Shown here in pieces: positions 38,759-46,971 of a stretch of DNA of 64,000 nt. The notes beneath the pieces are model-generated. The model was not told where the DNA came from, did not search any database, and saw only the letters and a list, made by a program, of their open reading frames with translations. The position numbers and the translations under genes were made by a program. The number at the start of each line of letters is the position of its first letter. The first letter of the stretch is position 1. This DNA is from Gammaproteobacteria bacterium (lineage in GTDB: Bacteria > Pseudomonadota > Gammaproteobacteria > Steroidobacterales > Woeseiaceae): positions 1-64,000 of the forward strand of contig JAHZJK010000010.1 in the NCBI GenBank assembly GCA_022600955.1, written 5' to 3'.

Positions 38759-39049
38759 TCACTGAATCCAAGGCCTGAAGGCTAATTCCCAAATCGTATT
38801 GATAGTCGCAAGAACTGGCACTGTCGCTACGGCGACAGCTAACACAACCGGCAGTGAGGTTTCAATTTTTTTGTACGCAAGCATGATCAGTGTTGCTAGA
38901 AGGATCAGCCCGCACGAAAAGCCAGTTAGCAACGCTGCTCCGAGCACTTGGTCAGTAAGTCCGAGATTATCCAGATCGAGGTCTAGTCCGCCATAGACAA
39001 CCCACCAGAGCGACGTAGAAACAGCCGCGAGAAACAGAGAAAAATTCAT
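38759..39049 (-). CDS. Hypothetical small membrane protein (cassette 2)
   Basis: A 96-residue protein with about three membrane helices: MNFSLFLAAVSTSLWWVV, LLTGFSCGLILLATLIML and VVLAVAVATVPVLATI. No family recognised. The open frame extends back through palindrome R3 to 39259, which cannot be coding in every cassette, so an internal ATG is used: 39049, with 39088 or 39097 also possible. No ribosome site decides. Confidence 0.55.
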   Translation of the reverse strand: MNFSLFLAAVSTSLWWVVYGGLDLDLDNLGLTDQVLGAALLTGFSCGLILLATLIMLAYKKIETSLPVVLAVAVATVPVLATINTIWELAFRPWIQ

Positions 39050-39154
39050 GAAACTGCGAGAATGCAATGAAATACAAGGTATTGGCATTTGATACATTTC
39101 TACATCGCGTCGGATTTGATGGAAGATAACATTTACGGCGGCTGTTTTTTGGCA

Positions 39155-39233
39155 ATGTCTGCTTTGGGTCAGTAGCCGCCATTCTACATCAGACCAGCCG
39201 ACTGGCGGCTTTCGGCCAGAAGCGGACGGTCGG
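39155..39233 (+). repeat. Array palindrome R3 (class A centre)
   Basis: GTCTGCTTTGGGTCAGTAGCCGCC on the left and GGCGGCTTTCGGCCAGAAGCGGACGG on the right, with CATTCTACATCAGACCAGCC between. One of the best-preserved copies. Confidence 0.9.
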
Positions 39234-39281
39234 GCCATTCCTGAACGGCGTGAAATCAATTACGCTTGCAGAATACCTTCT

Positions 39282-39578
39282 TCAAGCACCACCGCCGTCA
39301 CTGATGTCGCGATATCCACTTGGTTCGATCGGTTCTCTGTAGATTAGATTGAACGGAAACGGGAACATAATTTTCATCTCGTCTTTCGTGTGGTGATGCG
39401 CCATGACTCCGTACACGCCCAATACACCAACCAATGGTAACAACCAAATCAAGAGACATTGAATAGTCCGTTGAACAGTGGAAACGCTTGGATCTCTAAG
39501 GAGCCCACGAGTCACTATGACATTGAGAATCACGATAATCCCAAGAAGAGCCAGGAAAAGGTACTGTACAAAAGTCAT
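39282..39578 (-). CDS. Hypothetical small membrane protein (cassette 3)
   Basis: A 98-residue protein with two predicted membrane helices, FLALLGIIVILNVIV and LLIWLLPLVGVLGVYGVM. A His-rich turn (AHHHTKDE) and a polar tail follow. ATG at 39578 has GAAGGGA upstream; the longer frame to 39695 runs into palindrome R4. Phospholipase-D-nuclease-N-like or small inner-membrane proteins can look like this, but no family is assigned. Confidence 0.6.
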   Translation of the reverse strand: MTFVQYLFLALLGIIVILNVIVTRGLLRDPSVSTVQRTIQCLLIWLLPLVGVLGVYGVMAHHHTKDEMKIMFPFPFNLIYREPIEPSGYRDISDGGGA

Positions 39579-39650
39579 TACTATTAAGATCCCTTCTCGG
39601 TCATTATCGCGCCGACGGCCCAGACAGCCCTTTGCAGACTGCTCTGAGAT

Positions 39651-39727
39651 GGCCGTCCGCATTGGGGCAGTAGCAGTCATTCGGTAGGTTATCACTCGAA
39701 AGGCAGCTTTCGGCCAAAAGCGGACGC
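39651..39727 (+). repeat. Array palindrome R4 (class B centre)
   Basis: GTCCGCATTGGGGCAGTAGCAGTC on the left, GGCAGCTTTCGGCCAAAAGCGGACGC on the right. The TGA of the 39728 gene follows directly. Confidence 0.9.
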
Positions 39728-39976
39728 TCAGACAGTAACGTAGCCATTCTCGAAGTGATTCATGCCGATGACAATCTCATCTATGTAGAATCCTTGCGCA
39801 TCGTCATCTGTTGCTGGGTCAACAAGCTTAGGAAAATCGCAGAAACCGGATTGCTCCCTTGATCGCGCGACTGCGGCCTGCGCATCTTCGCGCGTTTGGT
39901 AAACACCGATTAGCTTCACATCCTCCTCACCCTGAGGAAGCACGTGAAGATGTTGGACTAGAAAAACCGTTTTCAT
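39728..39976 (-). CDS. DUF7336-like small protein (cassette 4)
   Basis: An 82-residue soluble protein. The pattern VFLVQHLHVL, LIGVYQTREDAQAAVARSREQSGF, then FYIDEIVIGMNHFENGYV is that of the widespread DUF7336 family, whose function is unknown. ATG at 39976 is chosen because the frame upstream to 40042 overlaps the next gene and a repeat remnant. The stop abuts palindrome R4. Confidence 0.75.
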   Translation of the reverse strand: MKTVFLVQHLHVLPQGEEDVKLIGVYQTREDAQAAVARSREQSGFCDFPKLVDPATDDDAQGFYIDEIVIGMNHFENGYVTV

Positions 39977-39980
39977 TTGC

Positions 39981-40022
39981 GTGTCTCGACCGTCATTTCT
40001 ATTTACAGCCAAAAGCAGACCG
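39981..40022 (+). repeat. Array palindrome R5 (degraded)
   Basis: Only GTGTCTCGACCGTCATT and the right arm CAGCCAAAAGCAGACCG remain recognisable, in the short gap between two genes. The TGA of the 40023 gene follows directly. Confidence 0.6.
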
Positions 40023-40370
40023 TCACGTTGAGTCTTCTTCAAACTTTGCGATCGCGTATCGACAGCACTCTAGAACGTCTGCGCGATACGAATCTTCGCA
40101 TTCGCGCCGCTGCTCGTCCTCCCGCACGAGTGCGGTCTCGTTCCAGTGCTCTCTAACGGCACCCATCGGAAAGCCATCAAACTCACTGTCGACACCGAAC
40201 AAAACAATGAGCGATTTGTCTCGATCAAGCTCGAGCTCTCGAAGAACTGGGACAATCTGTCTTACACATTCAGTGACCCCTAGATTTCCTGAAACAAATG
40301 CTTTTGCCAACGTTGTAGCTTTGTCCTCAAGAGACTGGCGGTATGGATCGTTCAGTTGGATTGATGTCAT
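40023..40370 (-). CDS. Hypothetical protein (cassette 5)
   Basis: A 115-residue, acidic, helical, soluble protein without recognised family. Notable segments are LAKAFVSGNLGVTECVRQ and FGVDSEFDGFPMGAVREHW, which read like a small conserved family seen in accessory regions (impression only). ATG at 40370. The stop abuts the degraded repeat R5 and the start is 30 bp from R6. Confidence 0.65.
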   Translation of the reverse strand: MTSIQLNDPYRQSLEDKATTLAKAFVSGNLGVTECVRQIVPVLRELELDRDKSLIVLFGVDSEFDGFPMGAVREHWNETALVREDEQRRECEDSYRADVLECCRYAIAKFEEDST

Positions 40371-40399
40371 TGTTAGCCGTAGAACTAGGTCGTTTTGTT

Positions 40400-40478
40400 A
40401 CCGTCTGCTTTGGGTCAGTAGCAGTGGTCAATGATTCTAGCACCTGGGCGGCAGCTTTCGGCCAGAAGCGGACGCTAT
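40400..40478 (+). repeat. Array palindrome R6 (class B centre)
   Basis: GTCTGCTTTGGGTCAGTAGCAG on the left, CACCTGGGCGGCAGC then TTTCGGCCAGAAGCGGACGC on the right. Confidence 0.9.
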
Positions 40479-40495
40479 TCACGTTTAGCTGCTGA

Positions 40496-40960
40496 CTAGT
40501 TGAAGGAAATTTCGCAACGAGACTTCGCGAATCCAGCCAGTCTCATCGCTTGATCTCTACTTGTTCGTTTCCAGAATTCGCCAAAACCATCATTCCTCTC
40601 GATTAGACCGCAGAAATCCCGAGTAAAAGTTTCAATATATTGGCTGTCAACCAGCCCATTCTCAATATAAGTAAACGACATTTCGTACACATTGAAGACG
40701 TAGTTTGCCAGATACGAAAATCGCGAACGTTCCTCACCGTTGAGCGATTCGTAATCAGTGCTCCCTCTCGACCATATCGTCCACAACATTTCGTCGCTCG
40801 ACACCAATGCAGTGAATCCGTTGAACTCCGCCATCATGTTGGCGATAGCCTCAGCTTCTGCTATGTCATTGCCGCGTTTAAGTTCATAGCCGAGAAACAC
40901 AAGCGACAGCACTACTGCGGCAAGACCGACAATCTCTGCAGGCTTTTTCAAATTGATCAA
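40496..40960 (-). CDS. Hypothetical membrane-anchored protein (cassette 6)
   Basis: A 154-residue protein with a single N-terminal membrane helix (IVGLAAVVLSLVFLGYEL, about 10-27) followed by a soluble helical domain, including FSYLANYVFNVYEMSFTY and FWKRTSRDQAMRLAGF. Proteins of this layout are common orphans in marine gammaproteobacteria; the function is unknown. Only TTG at 40960 gives the membrane helix, with GGGAAG upstream. Confidence 0.65.
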   Translation of the reverse strand: MINLKKPAEIVGLAAVVLSLVFLGYELKRGNDIAEAEAIANMMAEFNGFTALVSSDEMLWTIWSRGSTDYESLNGEERSRFSYLANYVFNVYEMSFTYIENGLVDSQYIETFTRDFCGLIERNDGFGEFWKRTSRDQAMRLAGFAKSRCEISFN

Positions 40961-40986
40961 CAGACTTCCCAGATTGCGTAATTTGC

Positions 40987-41066
40987 TGTGGCCGCTTTGG
41001 GTCAGTAGCAGTCCGTCGTTAGCTTAACACCTGTGTGGCTCCTTACGGCCAAAAGCAGACGATCGA
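40987..41066 (+). repeat. Array palindrome R7 (class B centre)
   Basis: GGCCGCTTTGGGTCAGTAGCAGTC left; the centre is GTTAGCTTAACACCTG, containing the integron-core-like heptamer GCTTAAC; CGGCCAAAAGCAGACG right. Confidence 0.85.
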
Positions 41067-41092
41067 GAGGTCTCCGTTCTAGAGGCTTGTCG

Positions 41093-42814
41093 TCAGTCGG
41101 ACCTACTTTGAATGTATTCAATTGCGGCTTCCAATACTTCGTCCCGCCCAGCTCGAATTCCTTTTATTGTTGGACGGACTTCGAGATCTGGCACTATGCC
41201 AACTTTCTGCGTCGGGCTTTTGTCCGGATAGAAGACTCCAATTCCGCTGATCATCGTTTGGTGGCCGCCAGGCAAGAGAATGTGTGAAACGTTGCCGTCA
41301 GCTCCGGCAGTCTGGCTTCCGATGACAACAGACTTCGAGTTCGCCCGAAACGCCATGGTTGTGTATTCCGCCTGGCTCTGGGTTGTCTCATCCACTAGGA
41401 GCACAACATGACCATCGAAAAACGGCTCCTTGGGCGGAATCGCAATCGGTTCACCCCATTTGAATGTACCCGGCCGGGATAAATCTGCACTGGTGAATCG
41501 AGCAAAATGCGTATTCTCACCAAACAAATGCTGCCCGATAGAGAACACAACGAACGTTTTCGGATAGCCTCGAATATCGATTATGAGAGCATCAGAACCT
41601 TGTACATGCTCATTAAACTGAGCAACGTCAGCCTCACTAATCGTTGACAGCTTCACATAGGAAATATCATTCTCTATTTTCTGAAGCGACCCGCCCACGA
41701 GATCATTCGAATAGGATGTCGAACGGTCAACGTTTGCCGCGTCGATGCGGTAAGCACTAACGCTCAACCGTACACCGTTTCTGTCAACTTCAAGATCAAC
41801 GCGCCCTTCATCGCCCCGCAGAAGGTTTCTACCAATCTCTCGCAACAAACTCGATTCGTTTGAAACTCCGTAGTACGGTTCCCAGGTTTCGATTAACTGG
41901 TTGATCGACTTACCATCAATTGAGAAAATGACATCCCCGACCTTAAGGCCATCGGGCTTCGACGTCTCATCGCTTGCGAAAACCGGATCAACATCAAGTT
42001 CCTTCCAAACGATGGGCTTACCTTCAACGAATCGTATTGCGAACGGTGCTATTGCAATGCCATTGGGTGGCCTTTCCTTTATGGAACTCCATAAATTCGT
42101 GTGTGCATCCTCGGCAGCGGCAGTAAGCATCATAAGCGCCAATACGTAATCATCCGGGTCTTCTGCCGAATAGAGTGCCGCTATGTGATATCGCAACACC
42201 TCGTCGAAGTCTGAATCGATCAAGCTTCGGTATGGAGACCAATACTCAACGATATTCCAGAATCGATAAACAGCAAGAACTCGGTATCGCCAATCGAGGT
42301 TTTCAACTGTGCTGTAGTCGGGTTCGTTCTGAAACACTGGATTCCCGACACCGGGACGCAATGAAACGTAGTGTTGCCCAACGCCTTTTGATTGAACGGA
42401 ATCAATATCCTGCAATCGACGGCTGAGGCGCCGACCGACAAAATCAGTATCGGCGATCCATGCAGATGAACGTGATTCTGCGACCTCCGCCGCAGATTTT
42501 CGACATTCTGTATTGATTTCGATGCTATCCAACATCTCAACCCACGCATCGATTTCATTGATTAGGTCATCTCTACTACCCTGATCTCGAAGCATCTGTA
42601 GTCGGTCGAGCAGCTCTTGGTCCCAATCCAGGCAACCATTTGTAACAGCTGGGTGATGGTATTTAATGTACCCCCACAACTTTCCCACGACATAAAGATT
42701 GTCCGCGCCGAGATTGGTCAGCGTCGGAATTGACTTACCAGCATCTGTGGACTGCCCGACGACAGATATGGGCGACAGAAAAGCCACGAAAAGGATCACG
42801 CGGAAAACTCTCAT
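41093..42814 (-). CDS. S41-family serine peptidase (C-terminal processing protease type), exported
   Basis: About 573 residues; an unusually large gene for this array. ATG at about 42814 has GAGGT 7 nt upstream and begins a signal peptide (RVILFVAFLSPISVVG-Q). An N-terminal helical domain starts with LGADNLYVVGKLWGYIKYHHP. A PDZ-like segment (LKVGDVIFSIDGKSIN) and the S41 core (ALIIDIRGYP; catalytic Ser in TTQSQAEYT; SQTAGADGN) follow. It probably acts on periplasmic proteins or peptides (inference). The next gene upstream, an aspartic-protease-like lipoprotein, has no palindrome between them and may share the cassette. Confidence 0.85.
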   Translation of the reverse strand: MRVFRVILFVAFLSPISVVGQSTDAGKSIPTLTNLGADNLYVVGKLWGYIKYHHPAVTNGCLDWDQELLDRLQMLRDQGSRDDLINEIDAWVEMLDSIEINTECRKSAAEVAESRSSAWIADTDFVGRRLSRRLQDIDSVQSKGVGQHYVSLRPGVGNPVFQNEPDYSTVENLDWRYRVLAVYRFWNIVEYWSPYRSLIDSDFDEVLRYHIAALYSAEDPDDYVLALMMLTAAAEDAHTNLWSSIKERPPNGIAIAPFAIRFVEGKPIVWKELDVDPVFASDETSKPDGLKVGDVIFSIDGKSINQLIETWEPYYGVSNESSLLREIGRNLLRGDEGRVDLEVDRNGVRLSVSAYRIDAANVDRSTSYSNDLVGGSLQKIENDISYVKLSTISEADVAQFNEHVQGSDALIIDIRGYPKTFVVFSIGQHLFGENTHFARFTSADLSRPGTFKWGEPIAIPPKEPFFDGHVVLLVDETTQSQAEYTTMAFRANSKSVVIGSQTAGADGNVSHILLPGGHQTMISGIGVFYPDKSPTQKVGIVPDLEVRPTIKGIRAGRDEVLEAAIEYIQSRSD

Positions 42815-42915
42815 GAGAGACCTCATTTCCGGGAGCACAGAAGAGATTCGTTAGTTTATCATTCGATCGCAGGAATTAGGCCAATTAGGGAATAGTCAAA
42901 CACTAGTGTGAATTC

Positions 42916-43863
42916 TTAATCAAAGCAGAAATGCGCAATCGCACTAGGATAGTCAACCATTAGACGAAAGTACTGCAAGCCAGAACCACCTAATGCTCCT
43001 TGTATGCTCTGATCCATCATTGATGACATATATTTCAGAAAGGCGCTGTCAGGTCGGACGACGAACCAAACTGGACCGACAGTGTATCCGCCGACTGATA
43101 ATTGCGGCACCTCGATCATCGGGTAGGATTGCCCGCGAACCGAATCGGCATCGATCAACACCGTCCACTCTGGGTGTTTCGCATTCCATTGATCGAAAAC
43201 TGACCGAACAATGAAACTGGTGCCGATTTCTGAACCGCGTGCCCTACCAAAGTGGGCTGCACCATTTTCCGTGAGCGTTGCTCTTGCTCCGGTGTCCAAT
43301 AGCACGTCGATTTCTTGGCCATCAACTTCAACCGGCATTCTTGCGAAATGCATAGTCCGACTATCTTGTTCGTTTGTCTGAAACCCTAGCTGGACACGGT
43401 GACACTCTTCATGCGCCGTTGCCGGCAACTGATTCAGCACGGACAATGTCTGGTTCGGATAATCGAATTCCCAAATTTTGTCGCCGAACCAACGACCGCC
43501 AAGAAAACCGTCTTCAGCCTCACTCAACTCAGCATCATCAACGACGACCAAACCGCCGTTCTTGTAAAGTGTATTCACAGGAATCTCACTGCCTACACTA
43601 AATGTCGGAAAACTCACTGCTCCCTCTTCCTTTCCGGCCTGTAACGAAAGTTCTTGCGCAACACTTCTCTTTATCGCATTCCACCCACCCCCAGTATCCG
43701 TTACAAACCTGACAACTCTCCCGTCAGTTGTTGTTGGGATGAGGACAATTCGGTTTTCTTCGAAGGAGGAAGGTAGCGTCTGGATTGTCGAGTGATGTTG
43801 GCAAGCCCCTCCAGACAACAAAAGGGTCGTAATAAGCAGTAGTCGGGTCAATAAGCTCAGCAT
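42916..43863 (-). CDS. Retropepsin-like aspartic protease, probable lipoprotein
   Basis: A 315-residue exported protein. The N-terminus LLLSGGAC gives a possible lipidation Cys21, though the lipobox is imperfect. It carries two aspartic-protease triads, VTDTGGG (Asp56) and LLDTGAR (Asp190), each followed by a hydrophobic strand. This suggests a single chain with two pepsin-like lobes. It is located between the S41 peptidase and palindrome R8, with the start 17 bp from the repeat. The substrate is unknown. Confidence 0.7.
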   Translation of the reverse strand: MLSLLTRLLLITTLLLSGGACQHHSTIQTLPSSFEENRIVLIPTTTDGRVVRFVTDTGGGWNAIKRSVAQELSLQAGKEEGAVSFPTFSVGSEIPVNTLYKNGGLVVVDDAELSEAEDGFLGGRWFGDKIWEFDYPNQTLSVLNQLPATAHEECHRVQLGFQTNEQDSRTMHFARMPVEVDGQEIDVLLDTGARATLTENGAAHFGRARGSEIGTSFIVRSVFDQWNAKHPEWTVLIDADSVRGQSYPMIEVPQLSVGGYTVGPVWFVVRPDSAFLKYMSSMMDQSIQGALGGSGLQYFRLMVDYPSAIAHFCFD

Positions 43864-43877
43864 GATTTTCGAAGACT

Positions 43878-43958
43878 CAAACCGTCCGCTTCGGGTCAGT
43901 AGCCGCCATTCTACCTCGGACTAGCCGACTGGCGGCTTTCGGCCATAAGCAGATGGTC
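43878..43958 (+). repeat. Array palindrome R8 (class A centre)
   Basis: CGTCCGCTTCGGGTCAGTAGCCGCC left, CATTCTACCTCGGACTAGCC centre, GGCGGCTTTCGGCCATAAGCAGATGG right. Confidence 0.9.
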
Positions 43959-44017
43959 GTGACCGCCAAGCTACGCTGCAATACCTTTTTCGGAGCAACG
44001 CCGAACATTGACAGAGT

Positions 44018-44305
44018 CTACTTCGTCACCGTCTTCTCGCATACAAACAGCGGCAATATTAGTATCCTCAGAATGATGCATAAAGCCAGCGCTACGCCGA
44101 GGGGCCAGAAACTCAATAATGAGAACGAGTAGAGGATACCGAATACCAATACTAGGCCGCCCACTACGTCAATAACTATGTCGACGAGCTTGGGGATTTC
44201 GACAAGAGCGCCGCACAACTTGCAACGATGACCTCCGCTCCCTGGTGACACGGCAACCTCGAGTCGATTCGCTATATGCCTATTGCACTCTGGGCTATTT
44301 ACCAC
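44018..44305 (-). CDS. Hypothetical small protein, zinc-ribbon-like with two membrane helices
   Basis: 95 residues. The first third has scattered Cys and CKLC (about 28-31), suggesting half a zinc ribbon. Two membrane helices follow (IVIDVVGGLVLVFGILYSF and LGVALALCIILRILILPL). GTG at 44305 is the only start that keeps the Cys-rich part, with no ribosome site. It occupies the R8-R9 cassette alone. Function unknown. Confidence 0.55.
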   Translation of the reverse strand: MVNSPECNRHIANRLEVAVSPGSGGHRCKLCGALVEIPKLVDIVIDVVGGLVLVFGILYSFSLLSFWPLGVALALCIILRILILPLFVCEKTVTK

Positions 44306-44340
44306 GGCAACTATGCATCCTTAGATTGATCAATTTTACG

Positions 44341-44420
44341 AGCGTCCGCATCGGATCAGTAGCAGCCTCTCGGCAGTGTAGGACCCGGGCGGCTGGATTC
44401 GGCCAGTAGCAGCCGTTCAA
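44341..44420 (+). repeat. Array palindrome R9 (class B centre)
   Basis: CGTCCGCATCGGATCAGTAGCAGCC left and GGGCGGCTGGATTCGGCCAGTAGCAGCCGTTC right. A further half-copy-like stretch (GTGCTGCTTTCGGTCG) follows at 44471-44486. Confidence 0.8.
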
Positions 44421-44556
44421 ATTAGTGCACATAACTAAGGTCAAACTAGTGGCTTTTTGAACTCCCCTGACGTGCTGCTTTCGGTCGTGACATCAGACGG
44501 TCGATGCTACAAATTCAGCAGGACGTTCTGCTGTTGTTCGATATTCTAACGTCTTT
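44421..44556. other. Spacer with a decayed half repeat
   Basis: No gene. GTGCTGCTTTCGGTCG (44471-44486) and CATCAGACGGTCG (44490-44502) look like remnants of another palindrome, so a cassette may have been lost or decayed here. Confidence 0.4.
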
Positions 44557-44964
44557 CTAGGGTTCGACCCAGATCGCTACCCCGCGAACCTTAACTACCT
44601 CTGTAGAAGTAATGCGGTGGCCTTGGCCACCCGGCCCTACTCCATTGGCGGATGTCCGGGCAGTGGTTCTACGATCTGTAAGCACCACAGCGTTGGCACC
44701 GACCATTGCTGCTTTCTTCCTGAGCTTCAAGAGCGCGTAATTAAAATCCTGTTCCTCGTACCGACCAGTGTCTGATGACGCGTTTACGATTGCGATCTCT
44801 ATTGCGCCGTCAGGCATCCCAGTCAGGATACGGACAGTTGTATCATCATCAATAGCGGGTCTCGTTTGCCCTGTGACTATAGTGGACCCGGATGAGCATC
44901 CCGCCAGAATCAAACCTGCGATCACGGAAAATACTAGCCGTCTATTTCTGCTCCAATCGACCAT
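44557..44964 (-). CDS. Hypothetical lipoprotein (RcsF/DUF4156-like)
   Basis: 135 residues. The signal peptide ends in a good lipobox (GLILAGC, Cys23). The mature part has the pattern ALLKLRKKAAMVGANAVVLTDR, like RcsF or DUF4156 envelope lipoproteins, where a Lys/Ala helix is followed by GAN or GAT. The tail is Gly-rich. ATG at 44964. It fills one cassette (R9-R10). A role in the outer membrane is inferred from the lipobox. Confidence 0.7.
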   Translation of the reverse strand: MVDWSRNRRLVFSVIAGLILAGCSSGSTIVTGQTRPAIDDDTTVRILTGMPDGAIEIAIVNASSDTGRYEEQDFNYALLKLRKKAAMVGANAVVLTDRRTTARTSANGVGPGGQGHRITSTEVVKVRGVAIWVEP

Positions 44965-45011
44965 TCTGGTTCCCGCATAATTGTCGAACAGGATTCTAGT
45001 CTATCACCAAG

Positions 45012-45094
45012 CGAGCGTCCGCTTCGGGTCAACAGCAGCCTCTCAGCAGCTTAGCACTCGACAGTGCTGCTTCCCGCCAGAAGCGGACTGTCAA
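45012..45094 (+). repeat. Array palindrome R10 (class B centre)
   Basis: GCGTCCGCTTCGGGTCAACAGCAGCC left; CAGTGCTGCTTCCCGCCAGAAGCGGACTGTCA right. Confidence 0.85.
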
Positions 45095-45098
45095 CTAC

Positions 45099-45608
45099 CT
45101 ACCCATCTGTCCAGACACACCGACGAAAATCTCCGTCAGGCATTGTCGAATGCTGCTGATAGCCGTTTTCGTCCAGTGCGTTAAAAATTTCCAACCATAA
45201 ATCATCGAAACCTAGAACCAACCGCGTCCAAACCTCCATTTCCTCGCCCGAAACGCTCATGTCACCACGGCCTAAAAATACATCCGTGAGTGTCCTCCCA
45301 ATGCAATTGGTGAGCCCTGGGATTCGATCATTCGTCCAGCGTATTCGCGCAGAGTCAGTACCGTACCAGTCCGGCAGCACTTCAAACGGCGCAACTAACA
45401 AGTCGTTGAAATCAGTCCAAGAAACAGAGACAACATCTGCCGCGCCAAAGAACAGGCGGACAGGCATGTCATCCCATCGGTCCCAAGAACTATCGTCTTC
45501 CACAAAGATTTCGGCGCACCGATACTCGCTCAGCGACGTGCCCAATAGAGGCATGAAGGCGCAGCGTACCGCTTCGATTTTCTTGCTTAGGTGGCTAACG
45601 TATTGCAT
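45099..45608 (-). CDS. Hypothetical protein following a truncated phosphatase
   Basis: 169 residues, soluble, acidic and Trp-rich (DDSSWDRWDDMPVRLFFG, WTDFNDLLVAPF, DMSVSGEEMEVWTRLVL). No family recognised; small acidic immunity-type proteins can look like this, but nothing toxin-like is adjacent. ATG at 45608 overlaps the end of the upstream phosphatase frame by 14 nt. Confidence 0.6.
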   Translation of the reverse strand: MQYVSHLSKKIEAVRCAFMPLLGTSLSEYRCAEIFVEDDSSWDRWDDMPVRLFFGAADVVSVSWTDFNDLLVAPFEVLPDWYGTDSARIRWTNDRIPGLTNCIGRTLTDVFLGRGDMSVSGEEMEVWTRLVLGFDDLWLEIFNALDENGYQQHSTMPDGDFRRCVWTDG

Positions 45609-45795
45609 TGTTTCGGTGCGAGGTCTCCATTACCAGCACTGCGTCCGCCCACTCAATTGGGTTGCCGCTTACGGATGTACTAGCGTCAGCGTTAGTCCCC
45701 ACGCTAATTGCCTCCACGCCGTCGTATTCTGAGAATACGGCAACAGCCGTCGGGCTGCGCAGGCGATTTTCGCTACAAACAAACAGAAGGTTCAT
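45595..45795 (-). pseudogene. Truncated low-molecular-weight protein tyrosine phosphatase
   Basis: 66 residues starting MNLLFVCSENRLRSPTAV, the P-loop (C-x5-R-S) of the small LMW-PTP-like family. ATG at 45795 has AGGA upstream. The frame stops after WADAVLVMETSHRNNAIR, where intact members run about 40 residues further and include the general-acid loop. The cut coincides with the start of the 45608 gene. It may be a broken gene fused to a new partner, or a regulatory remnant. Confidence 0.65.
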
Positions 45796-45884
45796 AAAAT
45801 TCCTGGACAGTTGCATTCGCCCACTAGAAGTCGCTCAGCCAGTCCAGTTAGCGAATAATTAGATTACGCCTGCCTGCCATGCGC

Positions 45885-46595
45885 TCAAGTCCTCGCGGAT
45901 TCGAACTCTGCCCAGGCTTTTTCGAGCTTCTCGATATTGAACCCGGCTTCGCGCGCCGGTCGGAGTACGATGGCTTCGTTCGCAACAACCGTACCGATCG
46001 CTACCTTGAGGCGTGGAATCACATCGTGCGGGATCACCAGTGCGCCGTGACGGTCGGCATGTATTAACTCGCCCTGTGTAACTGTGATGCCAAACACGCT
46101 AACGGGCGTACCGATTTCCACGACATGAACGAAACCGTGACTTACGCCGATCGATCCAGATAACACGGGAAACCCTCCATCCATCACGTCGAGATCCCGC
46201 ATCACACCGTTGCTAACGGCACCGGCAAGACCGAGACCCTTGTGAACGGCGACGTGTACTTCGCCCCACCATCCCGCGACACAATTGGGAAAGTCGGTAT
46301 CTTCGATAACCGCGACCGATGGACTGGGTCCAGCGGCCATCGATCGGAAATAGTCAATTCTTCGCGAGCGAATCACGGCCGGGTCTTCTGTTGGAGGCTC
46401 AATCCCAGCGATTTTCGCCGTCCGCGCAAAGCCCACAACCGGAGGATCGCCGGGTCTGGAATGTTGCATGGTTCCCTTCGTGAATCGATCGAAACCGCGC
46501 TGGCCCTGTACCACCTCAATGGCGTTGCAGACGGTGGGCGTGTCAACCTCTCTCAGCAGAGCGAGTAAATCTTCAGGAATATGGGTATCAGCCAT
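45885..46595 (-). CDS. RraA-family protein (HMG/CHA aldolase or RNase E regulator fold)
   Basis: 236 residues of the RraA-like superfamily, which covers 4-hydroxy-4-methyl-2-oxoglutarate aldolases and RraA. Family sites are DTPTVCNAIEV (about 18-28), GLGLAGAVSNGVMRDLD (metal/pyruvate loop with Arg-Asp) and HADRHGALVIP. The longer C-terminus and sequence resemble the aldolase-type members used in catabolism more than RNase E regulators. Base use looks like the chromosomal core rather than the small array genes. No palindrome separates it from the phosphatase fragment. Confidence 0.85.
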   Translation of the reverse strand: MADTHIPEDLLALLREVDTPTVCNAIEVVQGQRGFDRFTKGTMQHSRPGDPPVVGFARTAKIAGIEPPTEDPAVIRSRRIDYFRSMAAGPSPSVAVIEDTDFPNCVAGWWGEVHVAVHKGLGLAGAVSNGVMRDLDVMDGGFPVLSGSIGVSHGFVHVVEIGTPVSVFGITVTQGELIHADRHGALVIPHDVIPRLKVAIGTVVANEAIVLRPAREAGFNIEKLEKAWAEFESART

Positions 46596-46674
46596 TGCTT
46601 CAGCTCTTCACTAGTACGTTCAGGATGTTCCTATTCGCAGGCAACTGGCCCTGGCGATGACGGCAACTCAGCGA

Positions 46675-46842
46675 CTAAGGGCGGCGCTGACGAATAAAGA
46701 ATTCAAACCAGAACGCGAGCTCGAATATCGCGCCAACAGCGATTAGCAGCCAAAAGCCGATCTTGAGACCAACGAAATAACTAATCGCGGCGCCAGCGAA
46801 CAGAAGGAGCAGTACCAGATATCGGTTTGCCAAAATCGCCAT
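46675..46842 (-). CDS. Hypothetical 55-residue membrane protein
   Basis: Start ATG at 46842 with GGAG 6 nt upstream; the longer frame reads into palindrome R11. Two membrane helices (YLVLLLLFAGAAISYFVGL and IGFWLLIAVGAIFELAFWF) end in the basic tail RQRRP. No family recognised. Confidence 0.6.
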   Translation of the reverse strand: MAILANRYLVLLLLFAGAAISYFVGLKIGFWLLIAVGAIFELAFWFEFFIRQRRP

Positions 46843-46893
46843 TCCAATTCTCCGTATTTCGTATGATTGTAACCTCAACTCAACCGCGATCCG

Positions 46894-46971
46894 AAAGCGT
46901 CCGCTTCGGGTCAACAGCACCATATCAGCAGTTTATCAATTCAGTGACTGCTTTCGGCCAGAAGCGAACAG
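46894..46971 (+). repeat. Array palindrome R11 (class B centre)
   Basis: GCGTCCGCTTCGGGTCAACAGCACC left, GACTGCTTTCGGCCAGAAGCGAACAG right. The TGA of the amidase gene follows at 46972. Confidence 0.9.

Noticed and set aside
38759-39259. 166-residue version of the cassette 2 protein
   Set aside because: The first 35 codons are palindrome R3 read in frame; the same read-through occurs at other cassettes and is not coding.
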